DNA from: Leptospira bandrabouensis | GTDB lineage: Bacteria > Spirochaetota > Leptospiria > Leptospirales > Leptospiraceae | Direction of reading: 5' to 3' | NCBI RefSeq assembly: GCF_004770905.1 | Contig: NZ_RQHT01000003.1 | Span: forward strand, 145,023 to 209,022 | DNA: 64,000 bases | In this document: one piece after another, positions 48,098 to 56,716 of the stretch | Numbering within the stretch: position 1 is the stretch's first letter | Layout of the letters: each line of letters begins with the position of its first letter | Notes under the pieces: model-generated | What the model was told of the DNA's origin: nothing | Database searches by the model: none | The model's input: only the letters and a program-made list of their open reading frames with translations | Program-made: the position numbers and the translations under genes

Positions 48098-49129
48098 TCA
48101 CTGAAAATTCCACCATCCATCCACACTTCCTGAACCTTGGAAGGAAAAACTTTCGCCAATTTTGGGAACTTGTAAATTGAGTTTCAAAGTTTGGGATGCT
48201 ACAAGAACTCGTTTGATTGGGTCGTTCCAAGGATGGAGCGATAAAATGAATTTACCCCAATGGACAGGAACAAAGGATTTGGCCCCAATCTGCGTTGCCG
48301 CAAGAGCCGTTTCTTCGGGACGCATATGTATGAAAGGCCAATCATCCCCGTATTGTCCACATTCTAAAAATGCCAAATCAAACGGACCATAGTTTTTGCC
48401 AATGGTTTCAAAAATGGATCCGTAACCTGAGTCTCCACCTATAAATACTTTATATTCTCCTATTTTTAAAACATAGGAACACCATAAACTTTTGTTTCTC
48501 AGTACACTTCGTCCAGAAAAATGTCTAGTTGGTGTGGCGGTTATCTTTAGTCCTGTAGTAATTTCCCTAGATTCAAACCAATCTAATTCAATTATTTTTT
48601 CTAATGGTACACCCCAGGATAACAAATGGGCAGACACTCCTAATGGGACGATGATCTTCTTTGTTCTTTGATATAATTTTATAATGGTTTCATAATCTAA
48701 GTGATCATAATGATCATGGGTGATGATCAGTATGTCCAAATCTGGCATGTCTTCCGGCAAATAAACATCCGTTCCTTCGAATGATTGGACTGCAAAGGAG
48801 AAAGGAGACGCATAACCTGAAAAAACAGGATCAACTAAAATCTTTTTTCCTTCGGCAACTAAAAGGTAAGAGGAGTGACCGAACCAAATGTATTGCGGTT
48901 TTGAATCATCTAATTCTTTTAAGTTGATCTTTGAGGAAGGGATGGGAGAAGAAGGTCGAATTGAATTTGGTTTTTGCCAATATTTAATAGCCATTTTCCA
49001 GTAAGAACTGTTAGGTGCTAGCATTTCCGTATGTTCAATGTTTTGGAAGCTGCCAGATTGAAAGTGTTCAGATTTTGAGATACGTTTTAGAATCTCTCCA
49101 TGAGGAAGTTTGCCAAGAGTTGTAGCCAA
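48098..49129 (-). CDS. Metallo-beta-lactamase-fold hydrolase (NAPE-PLD/UlaG-like)
   Basis: This 343-residue enzyme has THDHYDHLD (metal His-x-His-x-Asp-His) near residue 137, GGDSGYG, and a C-terminal FVPVHWGKF His. The IWFGHSSYLL and ILVDPVFSGY strands are typical of the N-acyl-phosphatidylethanolamine phospholipase D branch. It is probably a phosphodiesterase or lactonase on a lipid-like or small substrate. It follows the hybrid kinase gene by 10 bases, so they are likely cotranscribed. Confidence 0.85.
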   Translation of the reverse strand: MATTLGKLPHGEILKRISKSEHFQSGSFQNIEHTEMLAPNSSYWKMAIKYWQKPNSIRPSSPIPSSKINLKELDDSKPQYIWFGHSSYLLVAEGKKILVDPVFSGYASPFSFAVQSFEGTDVYLPEDMPDLDILIITHDHYDHLDYETIIKLYQRTKKIIVPLGVSAHLLSWGVPLEKIIELDWFESREITTGLKITATPTRHFSGRSVLRNKSLWCSYVLKIGEYKVFIGGDSGYGSIFETIGKNYGPFDLAFLECGQYGDDWPFIHMRPEETALAATQIGAKSFVPVHWGKFILSLHPWNDPIKRVLVASQTLKLNLQVPKIGESFSFQGSGSVDGWWNFQ

Positions 49130-49139
49130 AATTTCGTCC

Positions 49140-51563
49140 TTAAAGATTGGACGGTAATAAATCTTTTTTGGCCCATTTTCTGATCATAAAATCTAGGTCG
49201 TGTAACAAAAGAGGTTTTGTCATAAAATCGTCCATACCACCGGAAAGGCATCTTTGTTTTTCCTCTTCCAACACATTGGCAGTAAGAGCAACGATTACAG
49301 GTTGTTTTTCAATCGACGTGGATTTGCGGACACATTTAGTCACTGTAATCCCGTCCATATCTGGCATTTGAATGTCGAGAAAAACTAGATCTGGCAAATG
49401 AGTTCGAATCATATCCAAAGTTTTTTCTCCATTTTCTGATTGTAAGGCGGTATATCCAAGTTTCTTTAAAAAGAGACTTGATACTTTCTGATTAATGGGA
49501 TCATCATCTGCAATGAGAATTTTTAGCGGATACTTTTCAGCTAATTTAGAATCCCAGTTGGTTTTTTTTACCATTTCGTTTGACGTGGAGATAACATCAC
49601 CTTCAATCGATTCGAAACTTGCTTCCGCATCAAATTGGAAAGTAAAATTAGATCCCCTACCATAGATACTTTGGACGGAGATCGAACCTCCCATTTCTTC
49701 AATTATCTTTTTTGTGATCGCGAGTCCGAGCCCTGTACCAACTGTTTTTTCTGTGAGATGAGAATGGACTTGCGAAAATGGTTGGAATAAGTTCCCCATA
49801 CGTTCTTCTGGTATTCCGATTCCCGTATCTTTTACTGATACTTTTAGGCGCATTTTTTTATCATCAATCGATGTTGATTCGACTATAACAAAAATACTTC
49901 CTTCTTCTGTAAACTTCACTGCATTGCTTAATAAGTTTGTTAATATTTGTGCAAATCGTCTTTGGTCTGTAATAAGGAATGCCGGAGGTTCATTTACAAA
50001 TTCTAATTCGACTTTTAATTTGTTTTTATCAGATTGTGTTTTAAAAATGTTAATACAATCATGAAGTAGTCTCCTAACAGAAATCGGCTCTAAGTGTAAT
50101 TCGAATTGTCCTGACTCGAGTTTGGTTAAATCTAAAATATCGTTTACTAAAAGTAAAAGATTGTCCCCACTAAATTTAATTAGGTTTAAATACTCCTTTT
50201 GTTCTTCTGTAAGTTCTGTTTGTTGTAACATTTGAGTCATACCCAGAATTCCATTCATAGGAGTTCTGATTTCATGGCTCATTGTAGAAAGAAAAGATGT
50301 TTTGAATTTAACTTTTGCTTCCGCATTTTCTTTTTCTTGTTTAAGCCTCTCTTTGTTTCTAAAGTTTTCAATCATCCTTTCAGCAATAAAGAGAGCTTGG
50401 GAAAGACCAAATACAAGAAATCCGTATTGTGCAAGATAGGGAATTCCTCTTTTGGCAAATTCAGTAAGTATGTCTAAGGAGAACAACGAGATGGTTGCAA
50501 CCACTGAGAATAAAAAGAATTTACTCCCAGGTTTTCTTAAAATAACGCCATGAATGATAGGATACAATAAACCTAATAAGCCAAACAGAGATAAAACTAG
50601 ATGGGCGCCTAAAAATTTAGAAAAGGATATAATATCTAATGGTAAGGCCAAAAATAATAAAAGGGCGATACCATAGTTGGTTCTATAAACTAAATTGTAT
50701 TCAGGTGCATGATAAATTTCTTTTACATATAAAACAAAAGCAAGATACAATAGAACAAAACTAATTCCATTGATTCTCACTATCGTTTCGTAAATACCTT
50801 CTGGTAGATAGTTGTATAAGATTCTTGTTTCTCCAATGCTTAGCAAACGAACTGCTGCTAAAAAACAAACTGTAGCAAAGTAGATATGAGTTTTTTCATC
50901 CCTCCAAAAAAGATACAATACAAAATGAAAGAAAGCTAAGGTAATGAGAGAAGCAAATACAAAAACATCTCTACTGATTGTCTCAAGATATAATTTGTTG
51001 ATTCCGGAATGGTTACCTATGGTATAAGGTGTGGCAACACCACAATTGTGGTAATGAAAACAAGATATTTTTAAGGAAAGGTGAATGCGTTGATCTTTAG
51101 AATCTGGAAGAGCTACTGTTTGCACTTTTAGTTTGGGAATTTCAGTGCTAATACTTTTTCCAATGGTCCCCGATTGGAAAATAGAATTGTTTTCGATGAG
51201 AATTTCGAAAGCATTCCGGGTCACACCGTTTTGTAGATATAAATTTTTAGCATTTTCAGGTAATAAGATGGTGAGGCTAAGAGTTGCATAACCAGTTGGA
51301 TATTTTTCAGAATTAGAATTGGTCCAGTGACCAGGGACCATCGTATAGTCCACGGTAGTTAAATCTTCTTTGGGGCTCCAATTTTCCCAATCGATTCTCC
51401 ATTCACCGTTTAGTGGGACATTTCCCATCGTTTCAAAGTTCCAATCGCGAAGATCTAACACTGCTTTTTTGGCAACGGGATGATTGGCAAAGTTCTTTTG
51501 ATCGCAACCACTTTGTGTTGCGAAGACCAGAATCAAAAGGAAGATTAGTTTTAATATCTTCAT
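49140..51563 (-). CDS. Hybrid histidine kinase with 7TM-DISM sensor
   Basis: This 807-residue sensor kinase begins with a lipobox-like signal (FATQSGC near residue 20) and a DISM extracytoplasmic domain (about 25-180). Seven transmembrane helices follow (about 195-400). HisKA has the phosphorylated His in STMSHEIRTPMNG. HATPase_c has GIGIPEERMGNL and GTGLGLAITKKI, and the receiver domain begins at about residue 670 (ILIADDDPINQK, phospho-Asp in LVFLDIQMPDMDG, Lys in TKPLLL). It lies between the ECF41 sigma gene and the MBL-fold gene. The output partner is unknown. Confidence 0.92.
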   Translation of the reverse strand: MKILKLIFLLILVFATQSGCDQKNFANHPVAKKAVLDLRDWNFETMGNVPLNGEWRIDWENWSPKEDLTTVDYTMVPGHWTNSNSEKYPTGYATLSLTILLPENAKNLYLQNGVTRNAFEILIENNSIFQSGTIGKSISTEIPKLKVQTVALPDSKDQRIHLSLKISCFHYHNCGVATPYTIGNHSGINKLYLETISRDVFVFASLITLAFFHFVLYLFWRDEKTHIYFATVCFLAAVRLLSIGETRILYNYLPEGIYETIVRINGISFVLLYLAFVLYVKEIYHAPEYNLVYRTNYGIALLLFLALPLDIISFSKFLGAHLVLSLFGLLGLLYPIIHGVILRKPGSKFFLFSVVATISLFSLDILTEFAKRGIPYLAQYGFLVFGLSQALFIAERMIENFRNKERLKQEKENAEAKVKFKTSFLSTMSHEIRTPMNGILGMTQMLQQTELTEEQKEYLNLIKFSGDNLLLLVNDILDLTKLESGQFELHLEPISVRRLLHDCINIFKTQSDKNKLKVELEFVNEPPAFLITDQRRFAQILTNLLSNAVKFTEEGSIFVIVESTSIDDKKMRLKVSVKDTGIGIPEERMGNLFQPFSQVHSHLTEKTVGTGLGLAITKKIIEEMGGSISVQSIYGRGSNFTFQFDAEASFESIEGDVISTSNEMVKKTNWDSKLAEKYPLKILIADDDPINQKVSSLFLKKLGYTALQSENGEKTLDMIRTHLPDLVFLDIQMPDMDGITVTKCVRKSTSIEKQPVIVALTANVLEEEKQRCLSGGMDDFMTKPLLLHDLDFMIRKWAKKDLLPSNL

Positions 51564-51609
51564 TGCCTTTGTGTTATAGGACGAAGAAAAGATTGGGAAT
51601 CTTTGTGTT

Positions 51610-52545
51610 TTAAGGAAAGGAAAAAAAATGCTTCCAACGGAATAAAAACCATTCCCAAAGGGTTGGTTTTCGTAGATATCCTAGTTTTATTAGGTTTTCT
51701 TTGTTTCGAAAGCCTTTTAGTTTATCAGGATTTACTAAATTATAGATCGAATCAATTTTCTTCCCTTGGTATGTGAAAATTTGGACGAAACTTGGTTCCA
51801 AATTAGAATACCCAATGATCGCAGGTGAGCCGTTCGCATAACCAAAAAATATTTCAGTGGATTCTTTCGCTTTTTGTGTGGTTCTCACAAGAAGTGAGAT
51901 CACTCTTTTAATTCCAGGAACCGGAATTCTTGCCGCATGTACTTTTCCTCCTCCATCGGAAAATGCAATGACATCTTCTCGTAATAGGTTCGTTAGAGAT
52001 TTAGTGTCTTGGCTGTAACAGGCAAAACTAAATTCTAAAAGCAACTGAGAATGGAGTTTGGGATCGGGTTCAAATTTTTTCTTTCTGGATTGGATGGCTG
52101 TGCGAGCGCGACTGAATATTTGTCTGCAGTTATCTGCGGATTTTTCAACAATCGTAGCGATCGATTCGTAATCGAAATCAAATAACTCTCGTAATATGAA
52201 AACAGCTCTTTCGGTTGGATTAAGAGTTTCCAATATTACAAGAAAGGCAAAGTTGATTTTTTCATCGTCTATTGATTCTTCCTTTTCTGGTATTGGCTCA
52301 GGTAAATAGGGTCCTATATAGGTTTCCTTTTTTCTGGATGCTTTTTTTAAGAGATCAAAGGCAAGTCTTGCGGCGATACTTCCTAAATAAGATTTATGAT
52401 TTTGGATTAAATGTTTATCGGCAGAGAGCCATCTAAGATAACTCTCCTGAACAATATCTTCTGCATCCACATAACTTCCTGTAATTCGATATGCGATGGA
52501 GAAAATATAGTGTTTCCAGTTTAAAAATAATTCTAAATCGTTCAT
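51610..52545 (-). CDS. ECF41-type RNA polymerase sigma factor
   Basis: This 311-residue ECF sigma factor has sigma2 (about residues 5-75, GSYVDAEDIVQESYLRWL), sigma4 (about 105-155, LNPTERAVFILRELFDFDYE) and a SnoaL-like C-terminal regulatory domain (about 175-311). The family signatures of ECF41 are readable: GPYLPEP in the linker, DGGGKV near 218, and NPDKL near 275. ECF41 factors have no separate anti-sigma; the fused domain modulates activity. I chose ATG at 52545; a TTG at 52560 would overlap the upstream gene. It is adjacent to an oxidoreductase gene, as is usual for this group. Confidence 0.93.
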   Translation of the reverse strand: MNDLELFLNWKHYIFSIAYRITGSYVDAEDIVQESYLRWLSADKHLIQNHKSYLGSIAARLAFDLLKKASRKKETYIGPYLPEPIPEKEESIDDEKINFAFLVILETLNPTERAVFILRELFDFDYESIATIVEKSADNCRQIFSRARTAIQSRKKKFEPDPKLHSQLLLEFSFACYSQDTKSLTNLLREDVIAFSDGGGKVHAARIPVPGIKRVISLLVRTTQKAKESTEIFFGYANGSPAIIGYSNLEPSFVQIFTYQGKKIDSIYNLVNPDKLKGFRNKENLIKLGYLRKPTLWEWFLFRWKHFFSFP

Positions 52546-52549
52546 GTAC

Positions 52550-53722
52550 TCATGTCCCAATTGATATCGTTTTAGTTAAAACAGGCTCTTTCTTTTGAAT
52601 TGGATTTCCTTTGGGCCAAAAGTAAAATCGGAACGGAAGATATTTCTCCATCTTTAATGAAAAAATAGTAAATTGATTTACTAGTTCTTTAATCACTGCA
52701 CCCCATTTTCCTGTGATGATCCATTCCTTGGGTTTGTCATCACCATACGTAAATTGAATGAGTCCTTCTTTTCTTCCAAGAGAAACACAACGTCCAAAAA
52801 ATTGAAATAAAAATGGTGATAGTTTTTTTTCTCGGATCAAATTTGCAATTTGGTCTGCAATATGGGCTCCCATCGGCAATGCGGTAACACAACCCATACG
52901 TAAAATTGAGTTTTCTAAAAAGGCAGAATCTCCCGCAACAAAAACATTTGGAAAAGAAAGTGATCTGAGAAATGGATCTACGTAAATTTGGTTTTTTGAA
53001 TTGGTAGAAAAACCAGCTTCCTTTAGTAGAGGAGAAGATTTGAATCCGCTACAGTTAAGAATACAATCAAAGGAAATTTTATTTTGATCTTCGAAAGTGA
53101 TTTCATTTTCGTTAGTCGAAAGAATTTTCGTTTGATCTAAAATATGAATATTGTTTTTCGAAAGGTAAGTTTTCAAATAGTTTTTTCCCTTTTCTGAAAA
53201 GGAAGAACCAAATTTGTTTTTATCAATGAGGAAAACTGATGTGTTTGGATGAAAATACTTCCATTCCGAGGCCATTTCTATTCCCGTAAGGCCACCTCCA
53301 ATAATTCCAAGTTTTTGAATTTCATTTTGTTTATATTTTTTTATAAAATTCGAAGTTGCTTCGTTGGATTGAATGGAATTCGTTACGTTTTGTATTTGGT
53401 GAATTTGAGAACTTCCCAAAGTTATGATTAGATAGTCATAAGCAATGGAATTTGGATTCCCATCAATTTCTATCACATTTTCCTTCGGTTTGATCTTTGT
53501 AATTTTTGCCTGTAAAAAATTAACCTTTGTTCTAAGGAGATCTTTGATTTTTATCTTTTTTTCAGATCCTGTACTTGCCAGTTCATGGAATCGAATTCTT
53601 TCCTTAAATTCACTAGATTCAGAAACCAAGACGATCTCTGCTTCTTTTAATTGTTTTTCCAAACGGTTGGCGGCTAATATTCCTGCATATCCTGCCCCAA
53701 GGATGAATACTTTTGGTTTCAT
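52550..53722 (-). CDS. NDH-2-like FAD/NAD(P)-dependent oxidoreductase
   Basis: This 390-residue flavoprotein of the type II NADH dehydrogenase family has an N-terminal FAD motif VFILGAGYAGILAANRLEK and a second Rossmann motif LGIIGGGLTGIEMASEW near residue 145. FVAGDSAF near 270 completes FAD binding. A C-terminal region could contact the membrane. The ancestral reaction is electron transfer from NADH to quinone, but some relatives act on other substrates. It is the first gene of the cluster and has the TGTCACA-N17-CGTC promoter signature ahead of it. Its stop is four bases from the ECF41 start. Confidence 0.9.
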   Translation of the reverse strand: MKPKVFILGAGYAGILAANRLEKQLKEAEIVLVSESSEFKERIRFHELASTGSEKKIKIKDLLRTKVNFLQAKITKIKPKENVIEIDGNPNSIAYDYLIITLGSSQIHQIQNVTNSIQSNEATSNFIKKYKQNEIQKLGIIGGGLTGIEMASEWKYFHPNTSVFLIDKNKFGSSFSEKGKNYLKTYLSKNNIHILDQTKILSTNENEITFEDQNKISFDCILNCSGFKSSPLLKEAGFSTNSKNQIYVDPFLRSLSFPNVFVAGDSAFLENSILRMGCVTALPMGAHIADQIANLIREKKLSPFLFQFFGRCVSLGRKEGLIQFTYGDDKPKEWIITGKWGAVIKELVNQFTIFSLKMEKYLPFRFYFWPKGNPIQKKEPVLTKTISIGT

Positions 53723-53741
53723 TTTGATACCTCGTTACAAG

Positions 53742-53769
53742 GACGAAATAGGGCCGTGAGTTTGTGACA
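53742..53769 (-). promoter_or_regulatory. ECF41-type promoter signature of the NDH-2/sigma operon
   Basis: On the minus strand TGTCACA (53769-53763) is followed after 17 bases by CGTC (53745-53742), 20 bases upstream of the ATG. TGTCACA and CGTC are the conserved -35 and -10 elements reported for ECF41 promoters. The expected transcription start is near 53735, and a GAGG ribosome site lies eight bases ahead of the ATG. The operon encoding the sigma factor follows, so this is a candidate autoregulated promoter. Confidence 0.8.
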
Positions 53770-53823
53770 GAGTTTGATAAAAAATCGACTTGATAAAACT
53801 TTCTTCTGCCAGAACGATCATCC

Positions 53824-55086
53824 ATGCAGAAAATGAAGTGGAAATATTCTTATATTTATAGCGGAGTTTTGTTGTTTTTTTTGGTGACTTCCTTATATGC
53901 TGAAGGTTTTGATCGGGGAAGTTTGGTGTTTTATGGTTTTGGTTCTTATGGTCTTGGAAACCATTCAGGGAGTATGGAAAAATCTGTAGAGTCCACAAAC
54001 CAGCCAAATTTTCTCATGTTGAACTCACCTTTTGTTGAAACTAGCTACAGAGTTGGAAATTATATAGCATATACAGAGTTTGTAAAAAATCGCACAGAAC
54101 TTTCCAGCCACGGGGGAGAATTAGGTTTTGAATATGGTTTATTTAGATACTTTGGAATAGGACTATCTTATTCTAACCAAACGATTACTTCTTCCTATTT
54201 TCGCGCTATAGAAGAAAGAAATATAATTTTACTTTCTTATATGGGAACCAACGTAAGTACCCAACTAGAAAAGTTGAATTTAGGTGACACGTATGACCTT
54301 GCCGTTCAAAAAAGAAGAACTGTTTTCAGTGGTAATTCAGGGAACCTAAATCTTTTTTTCCATTTTTTACCAAACAATGCAGTTGATCCCTACATTCGAG
54401 TCGGTGGTGGTATTGGCTATGAACAGCTGTATGGTGGAAATCTAAATAGAATTTTTGGTGCCATTGGTATAAGATATCATTTTGATTCCCTATTTTTCTT
54501 TAGTACGGAAGTAGAACATTCGAATGTTTATATCGTAAAGTATGAACCTCCCAGTTCGGGACATAGAAACAAAGGAAACTACGAAGAAACTTTTTTTAAA
54601 TTAGGTTTAGGAGTTCATTTTTCCCTGCTTGATAATAATGTCCCGAGTAATGATTTAGAAAGTCAAAAAACAACGGTGATTGATTCAGTAGGTTCTGAAA
54701 TTCCATACCAAAGTAAAGAACAGGTAACGGAAACTCGATTAGAACGTTTTGTATTTCTAGCGAGTGAAATATTTGATCTTCCTTCCAGTCGAATCCATTT
54801 GGAAGGGAGAGCAAGATTGGATGCGATTGCGCGTAGTTTAGAAAATGAATATAAAGAATTTGATGTATTAATCATCACATACACAACTCCATTTAAAGAA
54901 GATCTTCCTGGAAATTATGAAAACTATGACCTTGGGTTCGAACGTTCGCAGGCGATTTCACGGATACTTCGTGATAAAGGGGTAAATGCAAAGAGAATTA
55001 TTGATTCCACACAAGGATCGGCAATGTATAACGTCGATTCCAAGGAAAAAGTGGTGATAGAGCTTCGAAAAAAATCAGGTAAATAA
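53824..55086 (+). CDS. Outer-membrane barrel with OmpA-like C-terminal domain
   Basis: This 420-residue protein has a signal peptide (to about residue 26, SLYAEG) and an N-terminal outer-membrane beta-barrel (about 30-290, Gly/Tyr/Phe-rich strands such as GSLVFYGFGSYGLGNHSG). A C-terminal OmpA-like domain (about 305-420) contains the peptidoglycan-binding face (GRARLDAIARSL..., FERSQAISRILRDKGVNAKRI). Such proteins tether the outer membrane to peptidoglycan. It diverges from the NDH-2/ECF41 cluster across about 100 bases. Role beyond envelope structure unknown. Confidence 0.85.
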   Translation: MQKMKWKYSYIYSGVLLFFLVTSLYAEGFDRGSLVFYGFGSYGLGNHSGSMEKSVESTNQPNFLMLNSPFVETSYRVGNYIAYTEFVKNRTELSSHGGELGFEYGLFRYFGIGLSYSNQTITSSYFRAIEERNIILLSYMGTNVSTQLEKLNLGDTYDLAVQKRRTVFSGNSGNLNLFFHFLPNNAVDPYIRVGGGIGYEQLYGGNLNRIFGAIGIRYHFDSLFFFSTEVEHSNVYIVKYEPPSSGHRNKGNYEETFFKLGLGVHFSLLDNNVPSNDLESQKTTVIDSVGSEIPYQSKEQVTETRLERFVFLASEIFDLPSSRIHLEGRARLDAIARSLENEYKEFDVLIITYTTPFKEDLPGNYENYDLGFERSQAISRILRDKGVNAKRIIDSTQGSAMYNVDSKEKVVIELRKKSGK

Positions 55087-55127
55087 CCAAATCATTTTTC
55101 GAAACTCCTATGAAATCGATTGGGGAC

Positions 55128-56645
55128 TTAAACGTTAATGTTTGTTTTGTGAGATAAATCCAAAAGTTTTGCAGTATTCAATCGGCTTTTTCTGCAAACT
55201 TCTGGATTGTCTTTCATTGATTCCCCGAAACTCGGAATCATTTCTTTTAGTTTTGATTTCCACTCATTTGAAGACATTTCTTTTGGAAAACAATCAGCTA
55301 ATACTTCTAACATGATGGAAACAGAAGTGGACGCACCGGGACTGGCACCGAGTAAAGCTGCCAAAGACCCATCTTTTGCGGATACAACTTCGGTTCCAAA
55401 TTCTAATACTCCACCTTCTTCATCATCTTTTTTAATCACTTGTACTCTCTGGCCCGCAACAACCAATTCCCAATCTTCTGATTTTACTTCTGGGAAATAT
55501 TCCCTGAGAGCTGCAATTCTGTCTTCATGGGACTGCATTGCTTGGCCAATCAAATATTTGGTTAAAGGCAGGTTGTGCATTCCTGCAGATAACATGGGAA
55601 ATATGTTATCAAACTCTAACGATTTTACTAAATCTAAATAAGATCCTTTCTTTAAAAACTTGGTTGTGAAACCAGCATAAGGACCAAATAATAATTCTTT
55701 TTTCCCTTCAATGATTCTTGTATCTAAATGTGGAACAGACATGGGCGGAGAACCTACATCTGCTTTTCCATATACTTTTGCAAAATGTTGTTGGATGACT
55801 TCACGATTGCGACAACGTAACCATTGACCACTTACAGGAAATCCACCAAATCCAGATGCCTCTGGAATGTCTGATTTTTCTAAAAGAGGAAGACTCCCAC
55901 CTCCAGCTCCAATAAAAACAAACTTGGCTTCATGATGTTCCTTCTCGTGAGTTTGAATATGATGCGAAGTTAGGTGCCAATATCCATTTTCTGCTCGTTC
56001 CAAATCTTTAACATCTTCGAAGTAATGGACGTGTACATCCGGAAAACTTTCTAAGTACCGAAACATAGCCCTTGTTAAAGTTCCGAAGTTGACATCGGTT
56101 CCTAAATCCATTTTGGTTGCAGCCAGTGGTTCGGAATGGTTTCTACCTTTCATCACAAGAGGCAACCATTCCGTAATTGTATTTCTGTCTTCTGAATAAA
56201 TTAGTTCTTTAAACAGTTCATACTTTTTTAAAGCCTCATAACGTTTCCGTAAAAAGGAAACATTTTCTTCTCCCCATACAAAACTATAATGAGGAACGGA
56301 GTGAATGAATTCATCTGCATCCAAGATTCGTTTGGTGCCCGCCAAATATCCCCAAAACTCTTTGGAAATTTCAAACCATTCGGCAATTTGAAGTGCCTTT
56401 TTTGTATGAATGGACCCATCTTCGTTTTCAATTGTATAATTGAGTTCACAAAAGGCAGAGTGTCCGGTTCCCGCATTGTTCCAGGCATTTGAACTTTCTC
56501 GTGCGGCAGCATCCAACCTCTCTAATACGGTGATTGTTAGGTGGGGTGCCAGTTCTTTTAAAAGAACACCTAAGGTGGCACTCATGATACCGGCACCTAT
56601 TAATATGACATCGGACTTTGTTCTAACTGTATCTTTTTCTTTCAT
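55128..56645 (-). CDS. mqo: Malate:quinone oxidoreductase
   Basis: This FAD-dependent membrane-associated enzyme oxidises malate to oxaloacetate with quinone as acceptor, replacing or bypassing NAD malate dehydrogenase in the TCA cycle. VILIGAGIMSATLGVLL near the start binds FAD, followed by NAWNNAGTGHSAFCELNYT, the Mqo signature. GASPGASTSVSIMLE near 435-450 is characteristic. The 505-residue length is normal. Together with gltA and sucAB-lpd it covers three steps of the cycle in this window. It converges with the OmpA-like gene. Confidence 0.95.
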   Translation of the reverse strand: MKEKDTVRTKSDVILIGAGIMSATLGVLLKELAPHLTITVLERLDAAARESSNAWNNAGTGHSAFCELNYTIENEDGSIHTKKALQIAEWFEISKEFWGYLAGTKRILDADEFIHSVPHYSFVWGEENVSFLRKRYEALKKYELFKELIYSEDRNTITEWLPLVMKGRNHSEPLAATKMDLGTDVNFGTLTRAMFRYLESFPDVHVHYFEDVKDLERAENGYWHLTSHHIQTHEKEHHEAKFVFIGAGGGSLPLLEKSDIPEASGFGGFPVSGQWLRCRNREVIQQHFAKVYGKADVGSPPMSVPHLDTRIIEGKKELLFGPYAGFTTKFLKKGSYLDLVKSLEFDNIFPMLSAGMHNLPLTKYLIGQAMQSHEDRIAALREYFPEVKSEDWELVVAGQRVQVIKKDDEEGGVLEFGTEVVSAKDGSLAALLGASPGASTSVSIMLEVLADCFPKEMSSNEWKSKLKEMIPSFGESMKDNPEVCRKSRLNTAKLLDLSHKTNINV

Positions 56646-56716
56646 CCTCTACCTTCTGTCTCATTATCGGCAACTTTTCTGATTAAAACGCAGTCCAAAG
56701 AGATAAGGTAACTCGA

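Noticed and set aside
51564..51609. Second ECF41 promoter in front of the hybrid kinase
   Set aside because: Only CGTC is present. No TGTCACA lies at 16 to 18 bases upstream, so it does not meet the signature.
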